Shown piece by piece: positions 9,840-21,164 of a stretch of 64,000 nt of DNA. Source of the stretch: Tillandsia leiboldiana (Eukaryota > Streptophyta > Magnoliopsida > Poales > Bromeliaceae); contig CM055063.1 in NCBI GenBank assembly GCA_029204045.2, positions 45,675,345 through 45,739,344 of the forward strand, in the 5' to 3' direction. How positions within the stretch are numbered: position 1 is the stretch's first letter; each line of letters starts with the position of its first letter. Under the pieces are notes generated by a model, which was not told the DNA's origin, ran no database searches, and saw only the letters and a program-made list of their open reading frames with translations. Made by a program: the position numbers and the translations under genes.

Positions 9840-12217
9840 ATAAGTCTCAGAAAGCACAGATACAAGATGTCATCCCTAAGCTAGGATCGCAAGCAACCAC
9901 AAGCAACCACTAACAAGCAACCACAAGCTTACTAACCAAAAACAATAAAAGATAACCGCGAGTAAATAAAATGTCCATTAGCCTCAAACGGCTAAGGTCC
10001 TCTAAACGCTGTCTCACCGTCGCCCCTGTTCCCACCCCTGCTCGGACCTGTCACAGTGTGGGTAGTCAGTGACTGATAAAGTAGATGATAAACAAGTAAA
10101 TGCTATAAAACTGTAATGAACAAACCGATACACCAGAGCATTCCACGTCCCCCTCATTAATCGCTAAATCCCCTTTCACAAACACGCTGGGCCCCTACCC
10201 CAGATACTGTGCTCAATCCTTGGTGCCTCCAACCCCTCTACTGCCCAAGAAGCAGTCGCCGCACCGTGAGGGGTCCCCATTATACCAAGTCGTGGGGTAC
10301 ACGGGTAATCGTACCATCTTTCAAAAAAAATACACCCTGTGCGGTGGCCAGACAGCCGGTGTGCGTGTAAGCAAATATTAGCATATATGCCGAAACTGGC
10401 ATGTAATACCGCACCGCGACCTCAGCCGCCTCAGTTAGAAATAAAACGGGACTCTCAAGCAATGGGGTTAGACACTTTACCAAAACACCTACTTTAATTT
10501 CACGAAATACACGGGAACGACTATACACCGTAAATACCAAAAAGTACGCACCTCAATTTGTGTCGACGGGAACTCCGAAGATCAACCCGAACCTTCGAAC
10601 GACACCCAGACCTAAATGAAAGTCCCCCAACAGGGCATAACAGGCAAGATACGACTCTCATAAGGAAACACGACTCCGAAAACGCAAACAAAAAGACTAA
10701 TGACCCGCGATGGCGAGGGCGATGACGGCGGCGACAAAGCGGCCCCCGCACGGCGCAAGTGGCGGCCGCGCGGACACCAGCCCCGCGCGGCGCAAGCGAC
10801 GCGCCCGCGCCGGCTCCAGCCCCGCACGGCGCAAGCGGCGGCCGCGTGGGCACCAGCCCCGCGCGGCGCAAGCGACGCGCCCGCGCGGGATCCAGCCCCG
10901 CGCGGCGCAAGCGACGCGCCCGCGCGGGCTCCAGCCCCGCGCGGCGAAAGCGGCGGCTGCGCGGGCAGCAGCCCCGCGCGGCGAAAGCGGCGGCCGCGCG
11001 GGCAGCAGCCCCGCACGGCGCATGCGACGGCCACGCGGGCAGCAGCCCCGCACGGCGCAAGCAGTGGCCGCGCGGGCACCGGCCTCGCGCGGCGCAAGTG
11101 ACGCGCCCGTGCGAGCTCCAGCCCCGCGCGGCGCAAGCGGCGACCGCGCGGGCACCAGCCCCGCGCGGCGTAAGCGACAAGCCTGCGCAAGCTCCAGCCC
11201 CGCGCGGTGCAACCGGCGGCCGCGCGGGCACCAGCCCCACTCGGCGCAAGCGACGCGCCCGCGCGGGCTCCAGCCCCGCACGGCGCAATCGGCGGCCGCG
11301 CGGGCACCAGCCGGCACCAGCCCCGCGCGGCGCATGCGACGGCCGCGCGGGCTCTAGCCCCGCGCGGCGCAAGCGGCGTGGCCGTGCGGGCACCATCCCC
11401 GCGCAGCGCTTGCGGCGCGTCCGCGCGGGGACCAACCCCGCGCGGCACGCGCGTGCCGCGCGCGGTGCGGCGACGGCGGCGATATCCTAGGCTTTTCCGC
11501 AGCCGCGACGACGGTGGTGCCCTAGGGCTTCGCGGCGGCGGCAGCGATAAGTGCAAATAAGAACAGCAAAAGACCCAAAAATGCCAAACCCTAGAACGAT
11601 GAAATCGTAAGGATAACGACGCTAACCTCGATCCATCGGAGACGATGATCCGATCTCGTTCTTCACGGCGCTGAGGATCCGGATCCGCTCCCCGTAGATG
11701 GCGGCGTCTCGTTCTCCGGTCTTCGGCACGTTGATCGGGAACAAACGGGTTCCTCCGCTTTCTCCTTCTCTCTTTCTTTTTCCTCCGGTTAGGGTTTTCT
11801 TTTTCTTTTCCCTTTTCTCTCTTTTCTCTCCGGCTAGGGTTTTCTCTTTTCTTTCGAAAGAATAGATTTCTCCCTTGGTACGTACGATAAAACCCACATC
11901 CGGATGATTATTATTCAACAATAAATATCTATTTCCACGAGATAATTCCCTAATTCCTCGAAAAGCGTGCCAAATCTTTAGCACGGATTCCGATGCGCAC
12001 TACGGTTACCGCGACTTTCAAAACCCCAATCCGGGGGATCCATAAGTTGGATTTTTGATTCGATTGCACCGTCGTTCATCGTTTTTTGAGCTCTATCTCC
12101 GAGAAATACCCGCACCGTGTGATAGTCAACTTAAGAGAATTCGATAATTCGATTTTCCTTAACATGTAATTTATTAGCAAGAGGGTAAAACGATACACGA
12201 AAAGTCGTGATGTTACA
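9840..12217 (-). mobile_element. LTR B, 5' part, truncated by insertion of A
   Basis: On the minus strand it starts TGTAACATCACG at 12217 and sits inside the reverse transcriptase of element E, whose coding resumes at 12218. It resembles LTR F of the plus strand: both share a GCATCG..ATCCGTGCT block followed by GGCACGCTTTTCGAGG (near 11940-11990), a GC-rich array, and a block around GGCCACCGCA...GGGTAC (near 10270-10350). It stops at 9839 where LTR A begins; its remainder is not in view, so solo LTR or full element cannot be decided. Confidence 0.75.
10735..11475. repeat. GC-rich tandem array in LTR B, 37-39 bp unit
   Basis: Roughly nineteen imperfect copies of a 37-39 bp unit that starts CCCCGCGCGGCGCAAGCG and ends CGCGCGGGCTCCAG. 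The sequence is almost free of stop codons in all frames, so the long Arg/Ala/Pro-rich open frames here are not credible genes. Parts of the unit (GCCCGCGCGGGC, GCCGCGCGGGG) are shared with the array in LTR F. Confidence 0.9.
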
Positions 12218-13640
12218 CTAATTCCCAAACGGCATCACTCTTCGTTGCATCCACTGTCACTCTTGCAGCCGAAATCACATGGACTAACAACAAAACCTTC
12301 CAAAGTTAAAATGCATACTTCCTCAACTTGGCAAACAACTTCTTATCTCTTAGAAGTTGCAGCACTATCCTCAAGTGCTCCTCATGCTCTATGTCACCTC
12401 GGAAATAGATCCAAATACCCACGACGGGTGCTACTACCAACCCGTCCAAACACAGCTGGAACACACCATTACTCAAATCATGAAGGCGGCAGGGCATCAG
12501 TCCATCCAATTGACCTCACTGCAAACTCCTAATGCCGCTACCGTGTCCTGAACGATATCCGGGCACAGTCCTCGGCTATATGGTTTCATAAAGCTATCAA
12601 TCTCACAAAAAGGCATCTACCGAAATACGATTCAAACCTGTCTGTGTTCGAACCATCATAGAACCATCACCGTTGTGTACCCACAACGTGGCATCACTGC
12701 CGTGTACCAACGGCATGGCATCACCACCATGTATCAACGGTGTGGCATCACAACCATGTATCAATGGTGTAGCATCATTCCCAAGTATCAATCTCTCGGA
12801 TCCTCACTGTCGTATTCCCACGACGCGGTACTGGGTCACACAGATCTCTCAATCCATCAGATCCGCAACTGCGCTATTAGCTCTCTCTCTATCTCACGGT
12901 GATACTCCAAGAGGTGCTGCCGAAGTCGGCGCGGTTTTCAAAACCACGTCAATCACCATCTCGATTTCAATCTCCCTAAACGGCGGCTTCAATATCAGCT
13001 CAGGTAGACTCACACCTGGGATCACACGGGCGATAAGGATATTCTTTAGTCCCGGTGCCGCCGTAGGCACCTCCTCCACAATCGCTAGCAAAGCAATACG
13101 ACCACGACTCAACCTTTGTCGTGCTCTAGCTTCCTCTATAAGCATACTCCTCCAGACTAGGTCCACGGAGGGTCATCGTCCTCTCTCGGCAATCCATAAT
13201 AACATAACATTGGGATAACTAATCCCTATCCAACCTCATAACAACATCTCTGAACTGGTGTAGGACTAAAAACTCAAGGATCAAATCCAAGGTCCTAACT
13301 GCGCTGGGCAGGACTGGCAACACTCATCCATGTGCTACACGTGAACTGGAACCTGATCCTCATGTGCACAAGCCAACAGTCCCATCTCTAGCCCACGCGA
13401 AGTTACCCCTGCTCTACCAAACACACACAAGCGGTGTCGGCATCAAACATGCTCCAACTCCGACACCCATAAGAAAACCACACCTGGTAAGATGCAATCC
13501 ACTATCCTGGCGCCCTCTAACCGACTGCACAATCTCATCCACTAGATGCTGGTGGCCATCGCTCTATCTGCCTCGGCATCACGGCTCCATCAGCCTACCG
13601 GTAAGTCGGATGAACCTCTTCATCCTGAAGGGGTAGTGGG
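12218..13640 (-). pseudogene. Element E protease-RT remnant, interrupted by LTR B
   Basis: On the minus strand the end of the protease-RT linker (IVEEVPTAAPG, PPFREIEIEMVIDVV, near 13090-12950) is followed by a 27-bp repeat tract, a scrambled RT palm and EHEEHLRIVLQLLRDKKLF near 12385-12330. The frame VHVISAARVTVDATKSDAVWE runs up to 12218, where LTR B cuts in. The catalytic aspartates have been replaced (APVVGIWIY where FIDDILIY is usual). Stops and frameshifts are frequent. RNase H, integrase, polypurine tract and 3' LTR are not in the window. Confidence 0.85.
12665..12790 (-). repeat. 27-bp repeat tract, about four copies, within RT of E
   Basis: Units of 27 bp around ACCATGTATCAACGGTG and GGCATCACA encode nonapeptides NDATPLIHG, CDATPLIHG, GDAMPLVHG and SDATLWVHN. 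Each unit contains a short inverted repeat (CCGTG with CACGG type arms). They lie where the [10 protein letters not shown] motif of RT is expected, directly before a recognisable DGSMMV. Confidence 0.8.
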
Positions 13641-14776
13641 GGTGTCGTCGCAAGCAGCAAAACCATGAGCACTACCCTGGGACACTCTGCCTGAAAATGA
13701 CCTGACTATCCACATGAAAAGCATCGACCTTGCCTGAGGTCACACCATGGCGATGAATGCGGCCCACCACAAATGACACACTCATCCTGACACTGTTGCT
13801 GGTGCATCGACTGTCGAGAACCTCCTGGTCTCTGTCTCCTATGAGACTCATGATCCTGTGACTGGAATCACGGCAACCTCGATCCACTCGACTGTCCCTA
13901 ATTCAGGCGATACTGGACATCTCTCTCCGGAGCTGGTCCATCGCTCTCCGTCCCTCTCGGACATGATCACTGATCCTCGGTCAATCCATCGAGCATGCAC
14001 AATCGCTGCATCTAAGGTCGGTGCTCGTCGAGAATGCACAAAGAGATAGATATCCCGATGCAGTCCCCTCTCAAACATGATAAACCTTCTGGGCCTCATC
14101 CTAGGCAATATGGGGCACATTGCTCAACTATCGCAGAAACTCGCAAACATACTCCTGAAGAGGTCGACTCTCCTACTGCAGGCATCTCAAATCCCCTTCC
14201 AGTTTCTGCTTTACACTGTCGGGAAGAAGGCCCCGAACACCAAAGCACGAAACTCGCTCCAGGTCATCAACTGCGCTCCTGGTGGTCCAACAGGACGAAC
14301 TCGACGCCACCAACTCTCGGCGTCCTTATCCACAAGTGTGTAACCAAGTGCACTTGATGCTTCTCCTGGATGAACAAATCCTCAAGCAACTTCTCCATAG
14401 CTGCAATCCAGTTCTCGGCCTCCCAAGGCTCTAAACTTTGCCCCGAAATCTGCAGGGGATGGAACTGGATGAAGTACAACAACCGGTCAGCAAACTCTCG
14501 CTGCTCCTGCACTACTCATAGTGCGATCTGGGTCGAAGTCGACGACGTCGCGGCGGGAGGTACTAATGGCAATACCCCGAGAGATGCTCTCTGCTCAAGC
14601 ATGCGCATCACGCGCTCTATGTTCTCTTCCTGGCGCCGCATCGCCTCAAACCTCCGGGCTACCTTGGCCCGTAACTCTCATACCTCACTCTGCTCTGCCC
14701 ATTCAGCCTCCCGCTGTTCGGGCTCTTCATCCAAGGTCGAACACGCCCTCGCCGCTGCACGGCGTCTAGGAAGCAT
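13641..14776 (-). pseudogene. Element E gag remnant
   Basis: Start codon at 14776 (MLPRRRAAARAC). An acidic and coiled-coil-like N-terminus (two in-frame stops) leads into the retrotransposon Gag domain EPWEAENWIAAMEKLLEDLF (about 14430-14370). A one-base shift then gives ESWWRRVRPVGPPGAQLMTW and, in another frame, the FERGLHRDIYLFVHSRRAP segment (about 14070-14000). A zinc-knuckle module follows: CVICGGPHSSPWC near 13785, then CFSCG-stop-SGHFQAEC near 13730. At least two in-frame stops and two frameshifts make it a pseudogene, but it is the best view of the ancestral capsid of this family. Confidence 0.85.
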
Positions 14777-14867
14777 CAAAAACCAGCGCAACAGAACAAA
14801 CATTAGGACCAAGAACTCTCTCGACCCAATCAAGCAAAAGTCTAGAACATGTTACCCATACTAAAAC

Positions 14868-14893
14868 ATTATGTTGTCTGCAGCCAACATAAT
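14868..14893 (-). other. Leader palindrome of E
   Basis: The same 26-base palindrome as in A (arms ATTATGTTG and CAACATAAT, loop with CTGCAG), 160 bases from the primer binding site and 92 bases before the gag ATG. Confidence 0.8.
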
Positions 14894-15052
14894 CATCTTT
14901 AGAGAAATAACATGTAAGATCACTCGCCCCAATCCTCTGGGGGAGGTACAACTCAATCAGGACTCTCGCTAAAGTCACGTCACTCACGACAGTCATCCTA
15001 CTGTCCAACCAATAGCCTAGGGTCACTAAGTCCTCAACGACCTATATTCCTA

Positions 15053-15065
15053 GGCTCTGATACCA
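15053..15065 (-). other. Primer binding site of E
   Basis: TGGTATCAGAGCC on the minus strand, initiator tRNA-Met type, shortly after the LTR end at 15074. Confidence 0.95.
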
Positions 15066-15079
15066 CCTTAATTTGTCAC

Positions 15080-15151
15080 GCCCCGGGATCAAAACTGCGA
15101 CCCGGGCTCGCCAACAGATGCGTCATCTGTACGGAAACTGCCGCAAAGACG
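15080..15151 (-). other. Two hairpins at the U5 end of LTR E
   Basis: The terminal hairpin pairs CCCGGG-A-TC with GACCCGGG (one bulge, as in A). The next hairpin (15121-15151) pairs CGTCATCTGTACGG with CCGCAAAGACG around AAACTG with a mismatch and unpaired bases. Position matches A and H; the stem sequence does not. Confidence 0.6.
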
Positions 15152-17079
15152 AAGTGTCTACCCTGCAAAAGATCTATAGCTAACCATGTATCAGAGCCGA
15201 AAACTAAACCAATAGCTACAGAATCAAACTGAACATCTGAATAAAAATAATCCTCAATACAAAGCCTCTCACCCTCACTAAGTAAATAAATACAATCTCT
15301 CAGACTATCCAGTACAAAAGTGGAAATCAGAAAATACAGGGTACATCTACCTCTGACTCTCAATGCTGGTAAGGAACTAATCGGCCACGTCCTCACCTCG
15401 ATCAGCTGTCTCCGCGTGAGCTAAGCCGGAACAGCAACCTCAGGAAACCTGTCACCGCAGCGGGTGTGAGAACTACTACAGAAGGTAGTTCCTAGTGGGT
15501 ACCGTCACCAATATCCACGGTATGCCCACTAAGTCTACTGGAGGCAAATATATAGGTATGCAGATAGATAATAGGAAAGCTGAAAGGAAACTATAGCTAC
15601 CAAGTCTCAATCATCATGCTCAAGAAACTCTACTAAGGATGTACTATGCATACACTCGCTACTGCTAATATGCCCCAAGTATCATGCTCAAAGGAAAACT
15701 CATCTAAGAACATGCTATGCAATCACCCGCTCATATCACCCAATCTCAATGACTGCTACATAGGGTCCAGTCAAGCCTGCGCCTAACCTACTGCCACTAG
15801 CCCACAATGGACTTGGACTTACGTAGGGCGTCCCACACGGACTATCTCAATATCACTCAAAGCGACCTCAGTGTATCAACTAGGCGCATCATCATCGCAT
15901 CCGGAGCGTAACTCGAGGGGAGCGACCCCACCGAGTTCAAGCGTGTCTCATCTGTTTCAACTGTCTCATTTGTCTCAACAAGCGGCACATGCAGGCTATG
16001 ATCCACGATCAAACAGATCGGAAACTCAATGCTCAAATAGCACAACTCAGTCGAGAAACCTTCCACGACTCGATCAGGAAATGCCCAAACACTCTCACAG
16101 CTATGTCGGAGAACCCTCCACGACTCAGTCTGATAATGCACAACCCATGGCTATGTCGGGAAACCTCCACGACTCGATATGCCAGAGCCCAAAACTCTCA
16201 AAGCTAAGTAGGAGAACCACCTCCACAACTAAATTAGAAATACACAATCCATGATCTAGAATAATCTCATCGATCCCACAAGAAAGCTCAACTCACATGA
16301 CACTAGAAACTCAACACACAATGCTCTAAAAAGAATCCACTCGGCCCCCAGGCACGAAGTCAAATGCACCCTGAATCTATGGTATACCTCTGGCGAACTC
16401 ATAATGTAAAAATCACCTTTGAAAATACTGATTTTCCTTAAAACGGGTTTTCTCGATTTTTAAAACAATCCAGGTGCAATTTTGATGTAAACAAAACATG
16501 AAATCTAGTGGCATATAATATCAGGAGTATGCTAAAAATAATCTGGGGTTCCAATAAATGTCTTAAAAAAATTCAGGCAACTATCAGATTTAACAACGGC
16601 GAAAATAATACGGTAAACATGATCAAATTGCATTCAGGAGCATTAAAGGGCATTCCATACATTTTGGAAGAAATTCCAACCCACCTTGAACGCTTTTCGC
16701 AGACAAAGCCGAAGTCGGGGAAGCGCCGAATCCTCAAACTGACGAAACTCCAAAAACTGCGCCGCGCGCGCGCACACTACCGCGAACCACGGAAAAATCC
16801 CCGGAAACTCAAATAATACTCTCAAGTTCTCCTCAAATCCTGCGCGCAATTAACTCACTCCACAGTCCACAAACAGCACACGCATGCAAGTGAGCAAACA
16901 CCCTCGGCTCCGCGGGGCGAAAATCAACCCAAACCGGCAACAGCACACTCTGCTCCCACAAGATCAAGGAAAAGGAACAGAAAAAACCCATCAGGATCGG
17001 CCAAACCACGAATCACAAGCTCACTAGGAAAAAACCAGCCCCAGCCGACGAAAACGCCGCGCGCCGCGCGAGAAGCTTC

Positions 17080-17450
17080 CTGCGCACGTGCCGCTGCGCG
17101 CTGCCCAGCTGCTGCCCGCACGGCTCCCGCGCTGCGCTGCCGCGCGGCGTCCAATCATGCAGCGCGGCGCCCAGGCGCGCCCGCCAGGCTGCGCGGCGCC
17201 CTGGCGCGCCTGCACTGCTGCGCGGCGCCCAGGCGCGCCCGCCAGGCTGCGTGGCGCCCTGGCGCACCCGCATAGCTGCGCGGCGCCCAAGCGCGCCCGC
17301 CCTGCTGCGCGGCGCCCTGGCGCGCCCGCCCTGCTGCGCGCACGCAGCAGCCTAGCGCCTGCTGCGCGCGGCGCCCATGCGCACCTGCATAGCAGTCCGC
17401 GCCGGCCGCGCGCGCGCCCTTGCGCACCCGCGCGGCCTCCTCCTCCCTGC
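17080..17450. repeat. GC-rich tandem array in LTR E, about 30-bp unit
   Basis: About nine to eleven copies of a unit reading CTGCGCGGCGCCCAGGCGCG then CCCGCCAGG. No credible coding sequence; open frames on both strands reflect base composition. Confidence 0.9.
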
Positions 17451-18302
17451 AGCAGCCACACCAACAGGACAAGCAGTCCCACACACACACACCCACGCTC
17501 ACACCTCCAACACCATCACCAACCTCAACTCCAAACTCAAATCCTTCCAAGAAAACCAACAAAATCTCATCAATCCAAGCTCTCTAAAAAAACTGCAACA
17601 AACCTCGTTGAAGCTCTTCGTGCGCGTGCTCCGCTCGGCTTCCATCAGTAGGTCCACACCAACACTTCTCTTTTCAAAATTCTTTACTTCTCCTCTTCAT
17701 CTTCTTCTTCTTCTTTCTCCTTCTTCTCTTTTTCCCTCTTTTACTCTTACTCTGTTTTCTACTCTCTACTCTGCTTGCAGGGAAGAAGATGGAGATGACG
17801 TGGTGCTAATTAAGTGAAGACTTAATTAAGAAGGGTAGTGGGTGCTTGGCAGCTGTAGCAGGTAACTAAAATAAAAAAACCAAACCCCTCTTCTCTTCTC
17901 TTCTCTTTCATTCTTTCTTTCTCTCCTTTCTTCACACGCTAAAAATTACAATTAAATTAAATTAATTAATTAATCCATTAATGCCAACTCCAACTCACTT
18001 TTTGCCTTCGGGGCCTCCGCATCAGTCCGAAACCTCCCGAACTCCGTTGTAATCTAAAAATACACATGTTCCAAACATTTTCCAATTTTTCTGTGCACAA
18101 CTGTGGAGTCGAGGCTCTAACAAAACCAGTCCTCTAACGGCGCACAATGCCCAGAAAACTCCGATTCAAGCTGGGGCTTCCGCGTCGATCCTACTCAACC
18201 CGAACTCATCTGTAAACACATAAGGAACACACTCGAGGCGATTTCTCCGCACCACGCCATCTTGCGAGGTCGGTGTGCTCTACAAAGTCCCGGTACTCTA
18301 CA

Positions 18303-18558
18303 CGGAACCCCTGAATTTGCCAGCTTGGGGGGTAAATTATTGATTAGTGTCTTTGGATATTTTATTAGGCCCGCGTGTGGGGTTCATTTCTTAGGAGGGT
18401 CACGGGCGCGGTCTTTTATCTCTGTTTCTGGTAGGTACACCCTTAGAACCTCTTTCCGCGTAATTTCATTATTGTTATGTTTATCATTTTAAGGGGTAAT
18501 GTGGGTGACGTGGACATCCGGATGAATGAATGTCGCGGTTGGAGACTGGACGGGTATC
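18303..18558 (+). repeat. LTR fragment J, left part (host of solo LTR F)
   Basis: Part of an older plus-strand LTR. The block GGTAGGTACACCCTTAG near 18432 corresponds to GTGGGTACACTCTTAG in LTR C (30050). It continues at 21622 after LTR F; GTATC is present on both sides of F. Its left edge abuts the start of LTR E. Confidence 0.7.
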
Positions 18559-19189
18559 TGTAGTACCTCGACCTTCCCGCCTTCTATTTTTTTTCCAATT
18601 TAATTAATTCAGTTGTTATGGGGGGTTGAAAGTTCGAGAATTTCTGGGCTGACCGTCGGGATTTGCGGGTATTTTTAGGTGCTAGAGCTTGCAAAACGGT
18701 GAACGGTGGCGCGATCGGATTCGAATTCCGACCACGGGATCTCCCAGAAATAATTTTTGATGTTCACTATCAGCTTGGGCGCATCGAAATCCGTGCTGGC
18801 AATCGGCACGCTTTTCGAGGTTATCTGGACCCCTCGTTCTAATTTTGAATGGCTATGATTGTTAACTGGTAATTAATTTTAATTTCTCTTCGTTAGCGCT
18901 TAAGTCCGATCGGGGTGTGCGGGAAAACCCCAAAACCCTTTTTCCCTCATTTCAAGAAAACGGCGTAGAGAACCGAGACAGGGAGAGGGAAGGAGAAATT
19001 GCACCCTTTCTGCGGGATTGATCGAGTGGGGAGTGGACGATCCTTTTTCTTCCTCCCCCTCTAGCGAAATCAAGGTGAGCGGTTCGAGTTTTTTCGGTTT
19101 TCCGTTGTGGGGTTTTCTTGTCGTTGTGACGTCGGGGTCGGGGGCAAGTTTTCATTGCTTCTGACGCCGCCCTCGTCACCGCCGCCGCG

Positions 19190-20160
19190 ATGTACCGGCC
19201 GCGAAGGGGCACCCGCGCGGGCTGGTGCCGCCCGGGGCCGCCCGCAGGGAGGGCGCCCGAGCGGGCGGGTGCCGCGCGGGGCTGCCCGCACCTACGGGGA
19301 GCGCGCCCGCGCGGACTGGTACCGCACGGGGCCGCCCGCAGGGGGGGCGCCCGCGCGGGCTGGTGCCGCGCGGCGCCGCCCGCGCCTGCGGGCAGTGCGC
19401 CCGCGCAGACTGGTGCCGCGCGGGGCCGCCCGCAGGGGGGGCGCCCGCGCGGGCCGGTGTCACGCGGGGCCGCCCGCGCCTGCGTGCAGTGCTCCCGCGC
19501 GGACTGGTGCCGCGCGAGGCCGCCCGCAGGCGGGGCGCCCGCGCAGGCTGGTGCCGTGTGGGGCCGCCCCCGCCTGCGGGCAGCGCGCCCGCGCGGACTG
19601 GTGCCGCGCGGGCTGGTGCCGCCGGGGCCGCCCGCAGGGGGCGGCGCCCGCGCGGGCTGGTGCTGCGCGGGGCTGCCCGCGCTTGCGGGCAGCGCGCCCG
19701 CGCGGACTGGTGCCGCGCGGGGCCGCCCGCAGCGGGGGGGCACCCGCGCGGGCTGGTGTCGCGCGGTGCCGCCCGCGCCTGCGGGCAGCGCGCCCGAGCA
19801 GACTAGTGTCGCGCGGGGCTACCCGTAGGCAGCGTTCCCGCGCGGGCTGGTCCCGCGCGGGGCCGCCCGCGCCTGCGAGCAGCGCGCCCGCGCGGACTGG
19901 TGCCGCGCGGGGCCGCCTGCAAGCGGGGGGGCTCCCGCGCGGGCTGGTGTCGCGCGGGGCCGCCCACGCCTGCGGGAAGCACGCCCGTGCGGACTGGTGC
20001 CGCCCACAGGCAGCGTGCCCGCGCAGGCTGGGGCCGCGCGGGCTGGTGCCGCGCGGGGCAACCGCAGTCGGCAGCGTGCCCGCGCGGGCTGGTGCCGCAC
20101 GGGGCTGCCGAAGTCAACACCTGCCCGCGCGGGCTGGTGCCGCCCGGGACGACCGCACAC
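19190..20160. repeat. GC-rich tandem array in LTR F
   Basis: About twenty copies of a 45-50 bp unit on the theme GCCCGCGCGGGCTGGTGCC then GCGCGGGGCCGCCCGC. The 430-codon open frame at 19107-20399 is a by-product of the missing A/T and should not be called a gene. Confidence 0.9.
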
Positions 20161-20649
20161 AGCGCGGAGTTGCTTCGCCGCCGGGCCCTGGTGCCGCTTT
20201 TCGCTACTGGCTCGGTGCGCCTTCCATTTTTCGAGGTGGTCCGTTTAGTGTCACTGACGTCTTCTTCGGGGGACTTTTTAGGTTCGGGAGGCACACAGAG
20301 ACGCGGATGAGCCGAGTGCCCAGTCGTCGCACGCAAAGGTGGGTACTTTTCCGATGTTTTAGATTTTGGAATTATGGGAAATGTGTAGGAATAAAGTAAT
20401 TGCATGATTTACGATTGTTAACCCCTGTTAATGTTTATTATATAATATTATCGATATTATGGCGACTAAGTATCGTGGTGCCCTATGTCATGTATGTGTA
20501 CTTGGTTACAATGCTCGAGGTTGCTACACGCACACCAGCGGTTTGGCCACCGCAAGGGTATGCTTTTCCGGAAAAGTGGTACGTTGACCCGTGTACCCCA
20601 CAAGGTGACGTAGTGGGGGGCCCCGTAGGTGGGGGGTTAGAGTCACCAA

Positions 20650-20765
20650 GGTGAGAGCGGTGTTGTTTGCCGAGGCAGTTGCTCGGTGTGGTTTGCCGAG
20701 GCAGGTGCTCGGTGTGGTTCGCCGAGGCAGGTGCTCGGTGTGGTTGCCGGGGCAGGTGCTCGGTT
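20650..20765 (+). repeat. 27-bp tandem repeat in LTR F
   Basis: Four imperfect copies of GAGGCAGGTGCTCGGTGTGG with a short spacer. A diverged longer version (GAGGTTGGTGCTCGGTTCGG) is expanded at the same place in LTR C (30437-30630). Confidence 0.8.
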
Positions 20766-21164
20766 TGGATTATGCAGGGGTGGGGTTTACTGTCGATTGC
20801 ACGATGAGGAGGGCGGTTGCTCTGGTTTTCTTACGGTTTGCTTTAGTTATAGCCCTTCATGCATTTCATACTTTATATCATGTGTCGCTGACTTCCCACT
20901 CTGTGACAGGTTCAGTCAGGGGTGAGAGCTAGGGCGACGGTGAGGCCGCGACGAGAGGTCTATTGGCCCTTCGAGGCTACAGACTATGTTTTTACTCTCC
21001 TTATGCTCATTTCATTTCCTGTTAGTAGCTATGTGGGTTTGATACTTTTGTGGGGTCGATGTGGATGTTGGGATGATTTCATACTTCTGTGGATGAATGT
21101 TTACTTTACTATCTGTTAGTTGGCCGTTTTCAAATTACCGAAAAAGCATTGCGAAAATAATTTG

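Larger units (their letters stand above)
15074..18302 (-). mobile_element. Element E, complete 5' LTR (3229 bp)
   Basis: On the minus strand it starts TGTAGAGTACCGGGAC (18302) and ends CCCGGGGCGTGACA (15074) beside the primer binding site. The start is related to a plus-strand LTR start at 21826. It contains U5 hairpins (15080-15151), an AT-rich tract (about 17945-17985), a long purine-rich leader on the minus strand (about 17900-17650) and a GC-rich array (17080-17450). No genes are seen. Confidence 0.88.

Noticed and set aside
10692..10705. CTAAT as partner of the CTAAT after LTR B (12218-12222)
   Set aside because: It is not followed by a convincing LTR terminus (TGACCCGCG rather than an LTR end), so it is most likely chance; the real partner would be outside the window or removed by element A.
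10521..11556. Overlapping 200-314 codon frames on both strands
   Set aside because: Same cause as above: a 37-39 bp GC-rich repeat in LTR B. Peptides are simple repeats and the region is inside an LTR.
15053..15065. tRNA gene suggested by initiator tRNA-Met complementarity
   Set aside because: Only the 12-13 base primer binding site is present; no cloverleaf or A and B boxes nearby.
16508..16816. 102-codon plus-strand frame in LTR E
   Set aside because: Basic, low-complexity C-terminus, no recognised domain and antisense to the LTR; could not be supported.
17945..17985. AT-rich tract of TTAAT repeats as an origin or matrix attachment site
   Set aside because: Short low-complexity tract within LTR E; nothing else supports such a role.
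19107..20399. 430-codon open frame rich in Arg, Ala and Gly
   Set aside because: It lies in a GC-rich tandem array with almost no A/T, so stop codons are rare in all frames; both strands and several frames are open at once, and the repeat has no protein-family signature.
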